Assembly (NCBI RefSeq): GCF_001187785.1
Contig: NZ_CP012154.1
Location: forward strand, 2,908,501 to 2,972,500
Source of the DNA: Wenzhouxiangella marina
GTDB lineage: Bacteria > Pseudomonadota > Gammaproteobacteria > Xanthomonadales > Wenzhouxiangellaceae
Direction of reading: 5' to 3'
Length of the DNA stretch: 64,000 nt
The notes below the pieces were generated by a model that worked only from the letters and a program-made list of their open reading frames with translations, had not been told where the DNA came from and did not search any database. The number at the start of each line of letters is the position of its first letter. Position 1 is the first letter of the stretch. Positions 35,726 through 44,033 of the stretch are shown here, one piece after another. A program made the position numbers and the translations under genes.

Positions 35726-38700
35726 TCAGTTGAAGGTCACGACACAGGTCTGAATGTCATTGGTCAGGATCGCCTCACCGAAGTTCGGGTCCGAACCCGC
35801 CTGCGGGCCGCAAGCGCCGCTGAACACCGGCGTGGTGCCTGCCGGGGCACGGACGATCACGGTCGTTCCCGCCGCAAAATCGCTCTGGCAGTTCGGATCA
35901 CCGATGGTGCTTCCCGCGGTGCAACTGATGCCCGTCGGGATGCTCTCGACCAGGGAGCTCGGCTGGGGATCCGGACGATTGTCCTCGACTCGCACGACCA
36001 GAATCTGCGTATCACCACCCTCTTCCGGCGGGCAGCCCACCGGCGGCGGCGAAATGCCCAGCGTCAGCACATCGATACCGATCACCTGGAGCACCCCTTC
36101 CGGCGTTCCGCTGGTGGTGGTGAAGGTACAGGTACCGAGACGCGGATACTCTCCGCCGTCCGTGCCGCAACCGGCCATTCCGACCAGCACGCTGGCTGAA
36201 GTTTCACCATTGGCGTCGGTCACACCCGGGTTGACGGACAAGCTGAGAATGCCGCCATCGGTTTCACATTCCCCGACCAACTGGGCGCCACTGATCGGCT
36301 CACCATCGCCATCCAGCAGAGTCAGATCGATCCGACGGCTGAAGGTAGTGAGGGACGTATCGGTGATCACCGAGGGGTCGACCAGCAGCATGGCGGCACC
36401 CGGAGGCACAACACTCACCTCTGCCGTGGCCTCATCGTAGCTGAAGGTAATCGTGGCTTCATCCCCTTCCGGCGGAATGCCACTGATGTTGACCACCGTG
36501 TCCACGCATCCGGCGCCCGCCGACCCCGTGGCATTGGCGGTGGTCGTCGTCATCGGCGAACCATCCAAGCTGCCGTTGGCCGCGCCTTCGGTAATCGCTC
36601 CAACGATGAAGGCACCCTCGATCGGCGACCGGAGGCCGTCGGTCAGACAGAGTCGAACGACCGTGTCGTTATTGGCCGTGATTGCGCTTGGGCTGGCGGT
36701 CAGCAGCAGCGGGGCCACGCCCGGGAAGACAGCAGCCTCGACGTCTGCCACCGTCTTGTTTCCGCCCTCCAGAATTCGCGTACCTTGCGACCACAGCACG
36801 ATCGGACGGCCGAGCGCATTGATGGGATAGGTCATCTGTACCGAGCCCCGGCCAAAGTCATCAAGGACCACGCTCTGCTCGATGTTCCCGACACGCGACC
36901 GACCGATGACCCAGGGGATCACGAAGCCATCGTTCACGATCGAGCCGCTCTGATCGTTCGGATTGAAGGGCTCGGTCACGTTCACCGTATTCTCATCGAC
37001 CACGCTGCTGACGAAGCGGACCGCTTCATGCTCGCGGTTTCCGGGGACCAGCTTGCCAAACAGCGCCACCGTATCGCCACTCTCGACTGCGTCGTCGACA
37101 CGAACCGGGTCATCCAGGAAGCCTTCGAAGGGGTCGAAGACACTGAACAGATTGCCACCTTCCTGAGGGTTGCCGTCGACGCCGGAGAAGACGAACAGGC
37201 GCGGGAGTCCGGGAAGCATCGGATCATCGATCTTGCCGAAATTGACCACCGTTCCCGGCAGCACAGGGTTACCCACCTGGTCGGTCCCTTGTACCGTCAC
37301 GGTCAGCGAGTAGGTGCCATCAGGATCTGCCGGAACCAGGGCGCCGGTCAGGTCATCTTCGATCAACTCGAAGGAGGTGCTCACTCCGTTGACCGTCGGG
37401 TTGACGCGAATAGCATTCAGAATCGGACTGACCAGTTCGAGCGCGAAGAGACGCCCGTCACCGACCTCGATCGTGGTTTCGGTCTGCAAAGCGTCACTGG
37501 TGCCCTGATCGACGTTGTTGTCGGCGCGGTCAACCACCGCCACGATACGATGCGTGCCCACCTCACTGCCTGCATCCAGGGAGATGTTGGCAATACCGTT
37601 GACCGTTCGAACTGAAATCTCGCTCCCGCTGACGGAGCCACCGGCACCCGTGCCAACGAGACGGGCTCCGCTTCCTGCCGGCGAATCCAGCGTCAGGCGA
37701 ATATTGTTCCAGCTCACCCCATCGGCCTCGGGATTCGGCACAGGGTTACCGCCTGAATCACGAACGATGATCTGAAGATTCTTGCTGCTTGCGCCACCGG
37801 CACCCTGCGCATAGATCGGTTCAGGATCCACGCTGAAGTCGACCTGGGAGGGCAGGAAGTTTGCAGCCCCGTCTTCGACGTTGACCACGAACTCGGTCGA
37901 GAACTGTTCGCCGGTATTTGCATCCACCAGGCTGACCGACACCGTCAAGGGGCCCGGCTGGTCGAAAGAATGGACGAAGATGGTCGAAACACCTGCCGTC
38001 ATGTCAACCGGACCGCTGCCAAGGAGACTGAAGAACTCGTTGACATCAGTGGTTTCCGGGTCATCGAGGGTCGAAAAGGCGCCGCGGCTGATCGGAGAAA
38101 TAGCCACGCCGATCTCGCCGTCGGCCGGAGAGCCCGGCTGACCATTGGCGCCCACGTATTGGATGGTGAGCTCATTGATGAAAGGCGAGCCCAGGAAGAT
38201 CGGTACGCCCTGGGTATTGGTCGGGATGGTGCTGGATCCGCTCACGGTCAATCGATCGTCGTTGCCCACGCCTGGCTCGACATTGATCGTCGCAGCCGCA
38301 GTGATCCCCGTGCCACCCGAGGGATTGGCCGCCGACGCCGTCAAGGTCACCGTGCCGGTCTGAGAGCCCGCGGTGAACCAGAACTGGGCCCGACCGCCCG
38401 CGGTCGCATTGGTGGCGGAGCTACCGGTAGCCGTCGGTGCGTCAATCGGGGAGACGACACCTCGCGCCACGCTGCTGGACGACAGGGTCACCGTCGTACC
38501 GTCGGCCACCGGCTGACCGCTCGCATCACGGAAGATCACGGTGACCTGGGTTGTATAGGGGCTGTCCGGATCCGGAGCAAAATTCTGCGGATTGACAGTC
38601 ACGGTGCTGGAAGCCACGGTCACGGTCAAGGACGCGGTACCACCGCCGCCGAAGCTGTTGTTGGAACTGCCGCCACCGCAGGCTGCCAGCATCAGCGTGG

Positions 38701-38734
38701 CCGCGACTACGACAAGATATTGAATCGATTTCAT
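35726..38734 (-). CDS. large Ig-like domain lipoprotein, putative surface adhesin or pilus-linked protein
   Basis: 1002 aa from ATG 38734; GGGA lies 8 bases upstream, which decides against nearby ATG 38743. Lipobox LMLAAC gives acylated Cys19, then a Gly/Ser-rich linker. The body repeats Ig-like (Big_1-type) sandwiches with phrases such as VTVTVIFRDASGQPVADG-like openings, LQIIVRDSGGNPVPNPEADG, and INDLTLLDGDGEPISGAQL-like segments. The C-terminus (SIPTGISCTAGSTIGDPNCQ) is a cysteine-bearing domain of the type seen at ends of surface proteins. It starts 59 bp after pilQ, so it is likely transcribed with the pilus operon. Direct pilus function is an inference. Confidence 0.85.
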   Translation of the reverse strand: MKSIQYLVVVAATLMLAACGGGSSNNSFGGGGTASLTVTVASSTVTVNPQNFAPDPDSPYTTQVTVIFRDASGQPVADGTTVTLSSSSVARGVVSPIDAPTATGSSATNATAGGRAQFWFTAGSQTGTVTLTASAANPSGGTGITAAATINVEPGVGNDDRLTVSGSSTIPTNTQGVPIFLGSPFINELTIQYVGANGQPGSPADGEIGVAISPISRGAFSTLDDPETTDVNEFFSLLGSGPVDMTAGVSTIFVHSFDQPGPLTVSVSLVDANTGEQFSTEFVVNVEDGAANFLPSQVDFSVDPEPIYAQGAGGASSKNLQIIVRDSGGNPVPNPEADGVSWNNIRLTLDSPAGSGARLVGTGAGGSVSGSEISVRTVNGIANISLDAGSEVGTHRIVAVVDRADNNVDQGTSDALQTETTIEVGDGRLFALELVSPILNAIRVNPTVNGVSTSFELIEDDLTGALVPADPDGTYSLTVTVQGTDQVGNPVLPGTVVNFGKIDDPMLPGLPRLFVFSGVDGNPQEGGNLFSVFDPFEGFLDDPVRVDDAVESGDTVALFGKLVPGNREHEAVRFVSSVVDENTVNVTEPFNPNDQSGSIVNDGFVIPWVIGRSRVGNIEQSVVLDDFGRGSVQMTYPINALGRPIVLWSQGTRILEGGNKTVADVEAAVFPGVAPLLLTASPSAITANNDTVVRLCLTDGLRSPIEGAFIVGAITEGAANGSLDGSPMTTTTANATGSAGAGCVDTVVNISGIPPEGDEATITFSYDEATAEVSVVPPGAAMLLVDPSVITDTSLTTFSRRIDLTLLDGDGEPISGAQLVGECETDGGILSLSVNPGVTDANGETSASVLVGMAGCGTDGGEYPRLGTCTFTTTSGTPEGVLQVIGIDVLTLGISPPPVGCPPEEGGDTQILVVRVEDNRPDPQPSSLVESIPTGISCTAGSTIGDPNCQSDFAAGTTVIVRAPAGTTPVFSGACGPQAGSDPNFGEAILTNDIQTCVVTFN

Positions 38735-38793
38735 GGTGTACATCCCGATTGGTAGATTTTGATCCGTCATGTTGGCTGTCTCGTGGGCGTCGC

Positions 38794-41013
38794 TCAGTCG
38801 ATATCGACGCGATCGTCAAGGATCGACGGGGTCACGAAGATCAGCAGCTCACGCTTCTGTTCATCATTGCCACGGCGCCGGAACAGGTGTCCGAGGACGG
38901 GCACATCGCCGAGCACAGGCACTTTGGAGGACGTGAAGTTGCGCTCTTCCTGGAAGATGCCGCCAAGGACCACGGTCTGTCCGTTGTCCACCAGGACTCG
39001 CGTCTGGAGTTCCCGGGTATCGATCGACGGCACGGTACCGCCTCGACCGGTCTGGAAGATTTCCCCGACCGTATCCTGCTTGACGCCGAGGTTCAGCTGA
39101 ACTCGATTGTCCGGCGTGATCAGCGGTGTCACCCGAAGCTCGAGCACTGCCTCCTGGAACTGAACCGACGAGGCCCCTGAACTGGTGGCTTCCTCGTAAG
39201 GAATCTCGACACCTTGCTTGATGAAGGCTTCGGCCTGGTTGGCCGTGATGACCCGCGGCGTGGAAACCACTTCACCATTGCCTTCGCTCTCAAGTGCGCT
39301 GAGCTCCAGATCCAGCAGGTAATCGGCCGCCAGGATGCTGAAACCGAGCCGTCCAGCGGGGTTCGTGACCGGCAGATTGACGTTCAAGCGATCATTCAAT
39401 GATGGCGTCACGATTCCGGAGCCAGGCGAGCCGGGCACCGTCACCGGCAGGCTGGAACCCGTTCCCGCCCTCCGATTGATCAGAGCCAGATTGTTCATCT
39501 GATCCAGGGCGGTGGAGCTTCCGGACGTTGAGAACACATTGCCTCGGCCATCCTCGAGCGCGGAGGAAACGCCGAAGCGAACACCCAACTCATAGTTGAA
39601 GTCATGGCGCGCAATGACGATTCGAGACTCGATCAGCACCTGTCGAACCGGGCGATCCAGTTCCGCGACCAAAGCGCGAATCTCGTCGATGCGCTCGAGC
39701 ATGTCCGAAATCAAGAGCGTATTCGTCCGCTGGTCCACGGTCACCGAGCCACGTTCGGACAACAGACCCTGCTCCTCCTCGGCCGAGGCGGAGCGAATCA
39801 GGTTGGCCAGGTCTTCAGCATTGGCGTAGCTCACCGAGATCATTGCGGTCCGCAGTGGCTCCAGCGTCTGCCGGTCAGCACGCGCCTGAAGAATCTGCTG
39901 CTCGCGCTGGGCGATCTCGTTGGTCGGCGCGATCCAGATCACGTTGCCGGAGCGACGCATGTCCAGATTCTTGGTTTCCAGAACGATATCCAGGGCCTGA
40001 TCCCAGGGGACGTTCGTCAATCGCAGGGTCAGCGAGCCGGTCACCGAATCGGAAACGACGATATTGAGGTTGGACACATCGGCGATCAGCTGCAGCACCG
40101 AGCGCACCTGGATGTCCTGGAAGTTCAGGGTGATTCGGCTGCCTTCGTACTCTCGTTCCTCGAAGAACTGCAATTCCTGTTGAGCCTCGGCTTCTTCCAC
40201 GGGGCGACCGACTTCGATCACCAGGCGGTCACCGGTCTGATAGGCCATGTGCTGGTAAGCACCGTTGACGTCCATCGAAAGACGAACGTTCTGACCCCGC
40301 TGCTCCGGCGTGATGAACTGCACCGGAGTCGCGAAGTCGGCAACATCCAGGCGTTGATAGAGGTCATCCGGCAGGCGAGTCCCGAACAGATCGACGCGCA
40401 GGCCATTGGCGCGCTCATTGACCGTCATCGTGACTCCGGGGCGATTGAGATCAACCAAGATCCGGCTTTCGCCATTGTCGCCTCTGCGGAAATCGATGCC
40501 GGTGACTTCGAAGCCTTCGGCTGCCGCCGACCGCGTGCTGGACGAGGTCGGCACACCCGCTCCGGCACCCAGGACCAGCGCCACCGAATTGCCGGATACT
40601 TCGACTTCATAAGGCGTACTGCGCGACAGGTCGACGACCAGTCGCGTCCGGCCGCCGGCGCTCAGCGCCATGTAACTCTGTGCCGGTCCGACCCCGACCG
40701 GAACTCGCTCCGCGGCAATCCGGGTCGTCGTGTCGGGCATTTCAAGCACGATCCGCGGCGGCTGTTCGGTCAGGAACACCGTCGGATTGGGCGGCGCTTC
40801 ATCCGTACTCAACACGAAGCGAACTTCGCCATCACCGGACTCGACGCGCACATCGGTCACTTCCGTTGCCTGTGCTGCCGATGCCGCCCAGAACAGCCCG
40901 AATACGAGCATTGCCATCCTGCCGCCGCTGTCCATCACTCTTCTCCCAATCATGGCCTTGAGTCTTTGCATTGTTTTCATGTCCTTGCCGATCCTCGCCT
41001 GTCCGCCGTTCAT
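38794..41013 (-). CDS. pilQ: type IV pilus secretin PilQ
   Basis: 739 aa. Exported outer-membrane ring protein. The N-terminal part carries one or two AMIN-type beta domains (VTDVRVESGDGEVRFVLSTD, FEVTGIDFRRGDNGESRILVDL), then a secretin/TonB short N-terminal domain (ITLNFQDIQVRSVLQLIAD), a KH-like N1 domain, and the secretin pore (VSTPRVITANQAEAFIKQG, VVLGGIFQEE). The start overlaps the pilP stop (ATGA). Last of pilMNOPQ. Confidence 0.97.
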   Translation of the reverse strand: MNGGQARIGKDMKTMQRLKAMIGRRVMDSGGRMAMLVFGLFWAASAAQATEVTDVRVESGDGEVRFVLSTDEAPPNPTVFLTEQPPRIVLEMPDTTTRIAAERVPVGVGPAQSYMALSAGGRTRLVVDLSRSTPYEVEVSGNSVALVLGAGAGVPTSSSTRSAAAEGFEVTGIDFRRGDNGESRILVDLNRPGVTMTVNERANGLRVDLFGTRLPDDLYQRLDVADFATPVQFITPEQRGQNVRLSMDVNGAYQHMAYQTGDRLVIEVGRPVEEAEAQQELQFFEEREYEGSRITLNFQDIQVRSVLQLIADVSNLNIVVSDSVTGSLTLRLTNVPWDQALDIVLETKNLDMRRSGNVIWIAPTNEIAQREQQILQARADRQTLEPLRTAMISVSYANAEDLANLIRSASAEEEQGLLSERGSVTVDQRTNTLLISDMLERIDEIRALVAELDRPVRQVLIESRIVIARHDFNYELGVRFGVSSALEDGRGNVFSTSGSSTALDQMNNLALINRRAGTGSSLPVTVPGSPGSGIVTPSLNDRLNVNLPVTNPAGRLGFSILAADYLLDLELSALESEGNGEVVSTPRVITANQAEAFIKQGVEIPYEEATSSGASSVQFQEAVLELRVTPLITPDNRVQLNLGVKQDTVGEIFQTGRGGTVPSIDTRELQTRVLVDNGQTVVLGGIFQEERNFTSSKVPVLGDVPVLGHLFRRRGNDEQKRELLIFVTPSILDDRVDID

Positions 41014-41552
41014 CGGCTGTCCTCCATGGCTACCTGGGATCGACGTTCCGACCAGATGCCCCGAGCGTCCTGGAACAGCTCCACCAGCTCGACCCGATCG
41101 GGCATCACCCGAACGATGCGGCCATGGTTCATGCCCAGGTAATTGCCTTCGCGGACGCGATGCACCACCCGGTCATTGTCCCGGATGAGCGCGAAATTGA
41201 CCCCTTCGATCTCGAGCGTCCCGACCATGTCGAGCGTGTCGAGCGGAAAACCTTCGAGGAACTCCCGGCGCCGATCCGGATCCGGCCGAATGGCGCCTTC
41301 TCCGTTCTCGGTGACGGTCGGTTCCTCATCCGGAGTCGCCAGACGCTGCTGGAACGGATCGCGCAGATCATAGGCCGAGTAGGTCACGACTTCGGTCGGC
41401 GCGATCGGCGGAATCGGCTCGATCTCGCCAGCAGGGGTCCGCAGGGTCTGCTGAACCCACACGCGCAGATCGCTCGAGCCACGCTCACATGCCGTGGTCA
41501 TCAGAAGCGTTGCGACGATCAAAGTACCTAGCTGGAGATGCCTGTTCATCAT
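41010..41552 (-). CDS. pilP: type IV pilus inner-membrane lipoprotein PilP
   Basis: 180 aa. Lipobox LLMTTAC. The disordered N-terminal half is followed by the conserved DLRDPFQQ segment and the small beta domain LDMVGTLEIEGVNFALIRDNDRVVHRVREGNYLGMNHG. PilP links the PilNO platform to the secretin PilQ. Coupled by overlap to pilO and pilQ. Two adjacent ATGs (41552 and 41549) could serve as start. Confidence 0.95.
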   Translation of the reverse strand: MMNRHLQLGTLIVATLLMTTACERGSSDLRVWVQQTLRTPAGEIEPIPPIAPTEVVTYSAYDLRDPFQQRLATPDEEPTVTENGEGAIRPDPDRRREFLEGFPLDTLDMVGTLEIEGVNFALIRDNDRVVHRVREGNYLGMNHGRIVRVMPDRVELVELFQDARGIWSERRSQVAMEDSR

Positions 41553-42163
41553 CTGTTCTCCGGCTGCATGTTGTTCTGTTCGTTCGGATCCAGGTAACGG
41601 TAGGTCGTCACCGTTCCCTCCATCCGCAGACGACCGCCCTCGATCGGCTCCAACTCGATATCCCGCATGGTCAGGATGACCACTCTTGACAGGGACGCGA
41701 CCGAAGAAACGAAGGTGCCGAATTCATGATAGGTGCCCACCAGACGCACGCTGATCGGTTGCTCGGCGTAGAAGTCACGCACGATCTCGGCTCTCGGCTC
41801 GAACAATTCAGTGCCGATGCCCGAACCCTGAGCCGTTTGCGAGATGTCCATCAGCAGCGCCGGCATTTCGGTCTTCGAAGGCAGCTGCTGAAGCATGCCG
41901 GCAAGCAATTCTTCCATTTCCTCGAGCTGACGCTCGTAGGCCGTTAGATTCACCGCCTTCTGCTGGTTATCCCGGAACTCCTGCTTCAGCTCGACCTCGG
42001 TGGCTTCTCGCCGCTGCAGGTCGGTTTGCTTGTCCTTGATCAGGAACCAATAGCCTCCGGCCACGATCAAGATCGCCAGGAATCCGAGAACGACTGCTTT
42101 CGTCCCTGTTGAAGCAGAGCCCAGATTATTGGGGTCCAGATCTCTCAGTTCAGACAGATCCAT
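41549..42163 (-). CDS. pilO: type IV pilus alignment protein PilO
   Basis: 204 aa. One transmembrane helix near the N-terminus (AVVLGFLAILIVAGGYWFLI) after a short cytoplasmic tail (DLSELRDLDPNNLG, a PilO start), a coiled-coil segment (QTDLQRREATEVELKQEFRD), and the ferredoxin-like periplasmic domain. It forms a heterodimer with PilN. It lies 3 bp behind pilN. Confidence 0.95.
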   Translation of the reverse strand: MDLSELRDLDPNNLGSASTGTKAVVLGFLAILIVAGGYWFLIKDKQTDLQRREATEVELKQEFRDNQQKAVNLTAYERQLEEMEELLAGMLQQLPSKTEMPALLMDISQTAQGSGIGTELFEPRAEIVRDFYAEQPISVRLVGTYHEFGTFVSSVASLSRVVILTMRDIELEPIEGGRLRMEGTVTTYRYLDPNEQNNMQPENR

Positions 42164-42166
42164 CGA

Positions 42167-42739
42167 TCAACCCTCCTCTACTTCGTCGGTTTTCGGCGGC
42201 CCGACCCGAGCCTGCAGCTCGAAACGATAAGGCTGCCCCGGCGTGTTCTCATTGTTCTCGCGCTCAACGATGTTCAGCCTGGTTTCGCTCATCCACTCTG
42301 CGTCTTCGATGTTGCGCATGTAGTCGGAAACGCGGGTCTCGGACTCGCTCACGCCTTGGATCGTCAACAACTCGTTGTTCTGCCGAACCGAAGTCAGGGT
42401 GACGCCCTCCGGTACGGTTTGCGCCATCGAATTGAACAGATGCACCATGACGTTGCGATTGCTCTGGAGCTGCTCGATCACGTTCTTGCGTGCGATCAGG
42501 TTGTCCCGCACCTCTTCGAGCTGTTCGATTCGCTCGATGTCACGTTCCAGCTTGCGGATTTCGGAACGGAGAAAGTTGTTCCGATTTTCCTGTCCGGAAA
42601 TCTGCTGGTTCATGTAGAAGTTCGCAGCGAACACGATCAGAGCGGCAAGCGCCACCGTCGCACCGAGCGCAATCAGGAATTGCTTCTGCTTCTGCGCGCG
42701 AAGATTCTCGCGCCAGGGCAGTAGGTTGATTTTTGCCAT
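42167..42739 (-). CDS. pilN: type IV pilus alignment protein PilN
   Basis: 190 aa. MAKINLLPWREN is the diagnostic start that binds PilM. A transmembrane helix (FLIALGATVALAALIVFAANFYM) and coiled coil (IRKLERDIERIEQLEEVRDN) follow. It couples the cytoplasmic PilM ring to periplasmic PilO and PilP. The start overlaps the pilM stop by 1 base. Confidence 0.96.
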   Translation of the reverse strand: MAKINLLPWRENLRAQKQKQFLIALGATVALAALIVFAANFYMNQQISGQENRNNFLRSEIRKLERDIERIEQLEEVRDNLIARKNVIEQLQSNRNVMVHLFNSMAQTVPEGVTLTSVRQNNELLTIQGVSESETRVSDYMRNIEDAEWMSETRLNIVERENNENTPGQPYRFELQARVGPPKTDEVEEG

Positions 42740-43812
42740 CAGTCGAACCCTCTCAGGGCCAGTCCGCAGGCCGTTGTGAGTGCAGGTCTCGCCTGGTCCA
42801 GCTCGCGCGTGTTGATCTTGGGCGAGAGTCGAAGCTCCTTGAGCGGGTCAGCCACTTCGCAGGAAATGCCGACCTCGTTGCCGACGGCCTCTGCCAGGCC
42901 CGGAATCGAGGCGCCGCCCCCGGTCAGGAACAGGGTGCTGATGCTCGAATAATCACTGGACGAGGAGTAGAACTGGAGCGCTCGGCTGATCTGCTGGATG
43001 ACGTTCTGCCGGAAGGGCTCGAGCACCTCGTCCTCGAAGCCGGCCGGCGGCTCTTCACCGCGCTGCAGGAAACTGGCCTGCTCGGCGTCCATGCCATAAC
43101 GGCGCATGCATTCCTCGACCAGCTGATGCCCGCCGAAACCATGTTCGCGACTGTAGATGCTGCGCTCGCCGCGCAGCACGATCATTGTCGAAACCGTCGA
43201 GCCGATATTGAGCACCCCGACCGTTTCCGAATCATCGATGCCCGCGCCCTTGCGCACCAGCTGGAAGGCGTTGGCGATGGCATAGGCTTCGACGTCGACC
43301 ACGGTCGCGGTCAGCCCGGCCAGTTCCGCCACCTCACGCCGAACATCGACGTGCTCGGTCTTCGACGCCGCCAGCAGGATCTCGAGGAGATCGGCGTTGC
43401 GCGGAGACGGGCCCAGCACTTCGAAATCCAGACTCACCTCTTCGCGCGGGTACGGGATGTACTGACCCGCCTCGACCTCGATCTGTCCCTCGATGTCGTC
43501 CTCGGACAGATCGGCCGGGAGGTTGATGACCTTGGTGATCACCGCCGATCCGGTCACCGCCAGCGCGCAGTTCTTGGCCTTGATGCCGGCGCGCTGCAGG
43601 CCCTTCTTGACTGCCTCGGCGACCTGTTCGGGTTCGGCGATCACGCCCTCGCTGACCGCACCCTCCGGCACCGGCTCGACGGCAAAGCCCTCGACCCGGT
43701 AACTGTTGCCGCTGGCGGACAGCTGGATGAGCTTGACGCTACTCGTGCCGATATCCACCCCGACCAGGGGTGCAGGCGCTGAGCCGAAAAGCTTCGCAAA
43801 TAATTCGTTCAT
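42739..43812 (-). CDS. pilM: type IV pilus actin-like protein PilM
   Basis: 357 aa. Actin-like ATPase fold: VGVDIGTSSVKLIQLS (phosphate 1), LNIGSTVSTMIVLRGE (phosphate 2), and LFLTGGGASIPGLAEAV (adenosine motif). It forms the cytoplasmic ring that holds the PilNOP frame. First gene of the operon, divergent from the PBP1A gene, the arrangement found in many gammaproteobacteria. Confidence 0.96.
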   Translation of the reverse strand: MNELFAKLFGSAPAPLVGVDIGTSSVKLIQLSASGNSYRVEGFAVEPVPEGAVSEGVIAEPEQVAEAVKKGLQRAGIKAKNCALAVTGSAVITKVINLPADLSEDDIEGQIEVEAGQYIPYPREEVSLDFEVLGPSPRNADLLEILLAASKTEHVDVRREVAELAGLTATVVDVEAYAIANAFQLVRKGAGIDDSETVGVLNIGSTVSTMIVLRGERSIYSREHGFGGHQLVEECMRRYGMDAEQASFLQRGEEPPAGFEDEVLEPFRQNVIQQISRALQFYSSSSDYSSISTLFLTGGGASIPGLAEAVGNEVGISCEVADPLKELRLSPKINTRELDQARPALTTACGLALRGFD

Positions 43813-44033
43813 GGTGTCGTCATGGCCCTCTGTTCGGCACGTTCAAGCGCTCTGCTCAAAATTCGGCGCCCATTCGAATCATCCCCACCTGGCCCGTATC
43901 GGTCGCAATCCAGCGCTGTGATAATCTTCGGTCTTTCTTGTACCCGGCCCACCTGAACCGGGGCACTTTCGACCGTTGTTCGCGTCCAAGACACGGGTTT
44001 TCTGATTCTGCAGACGTACATTTACCATAACTC

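Noticed and set aside
39604-41142. 512-aa open frame antisense to pilQ
   Set aside because: No domain signal; pilQ on the other strand is complete.
43813-44033. Sigma-54 promoter between pilM and the PBP1A gene
   Set aside because: No convincing GG-N10-GC arrangement at -24/-12 on either strand.
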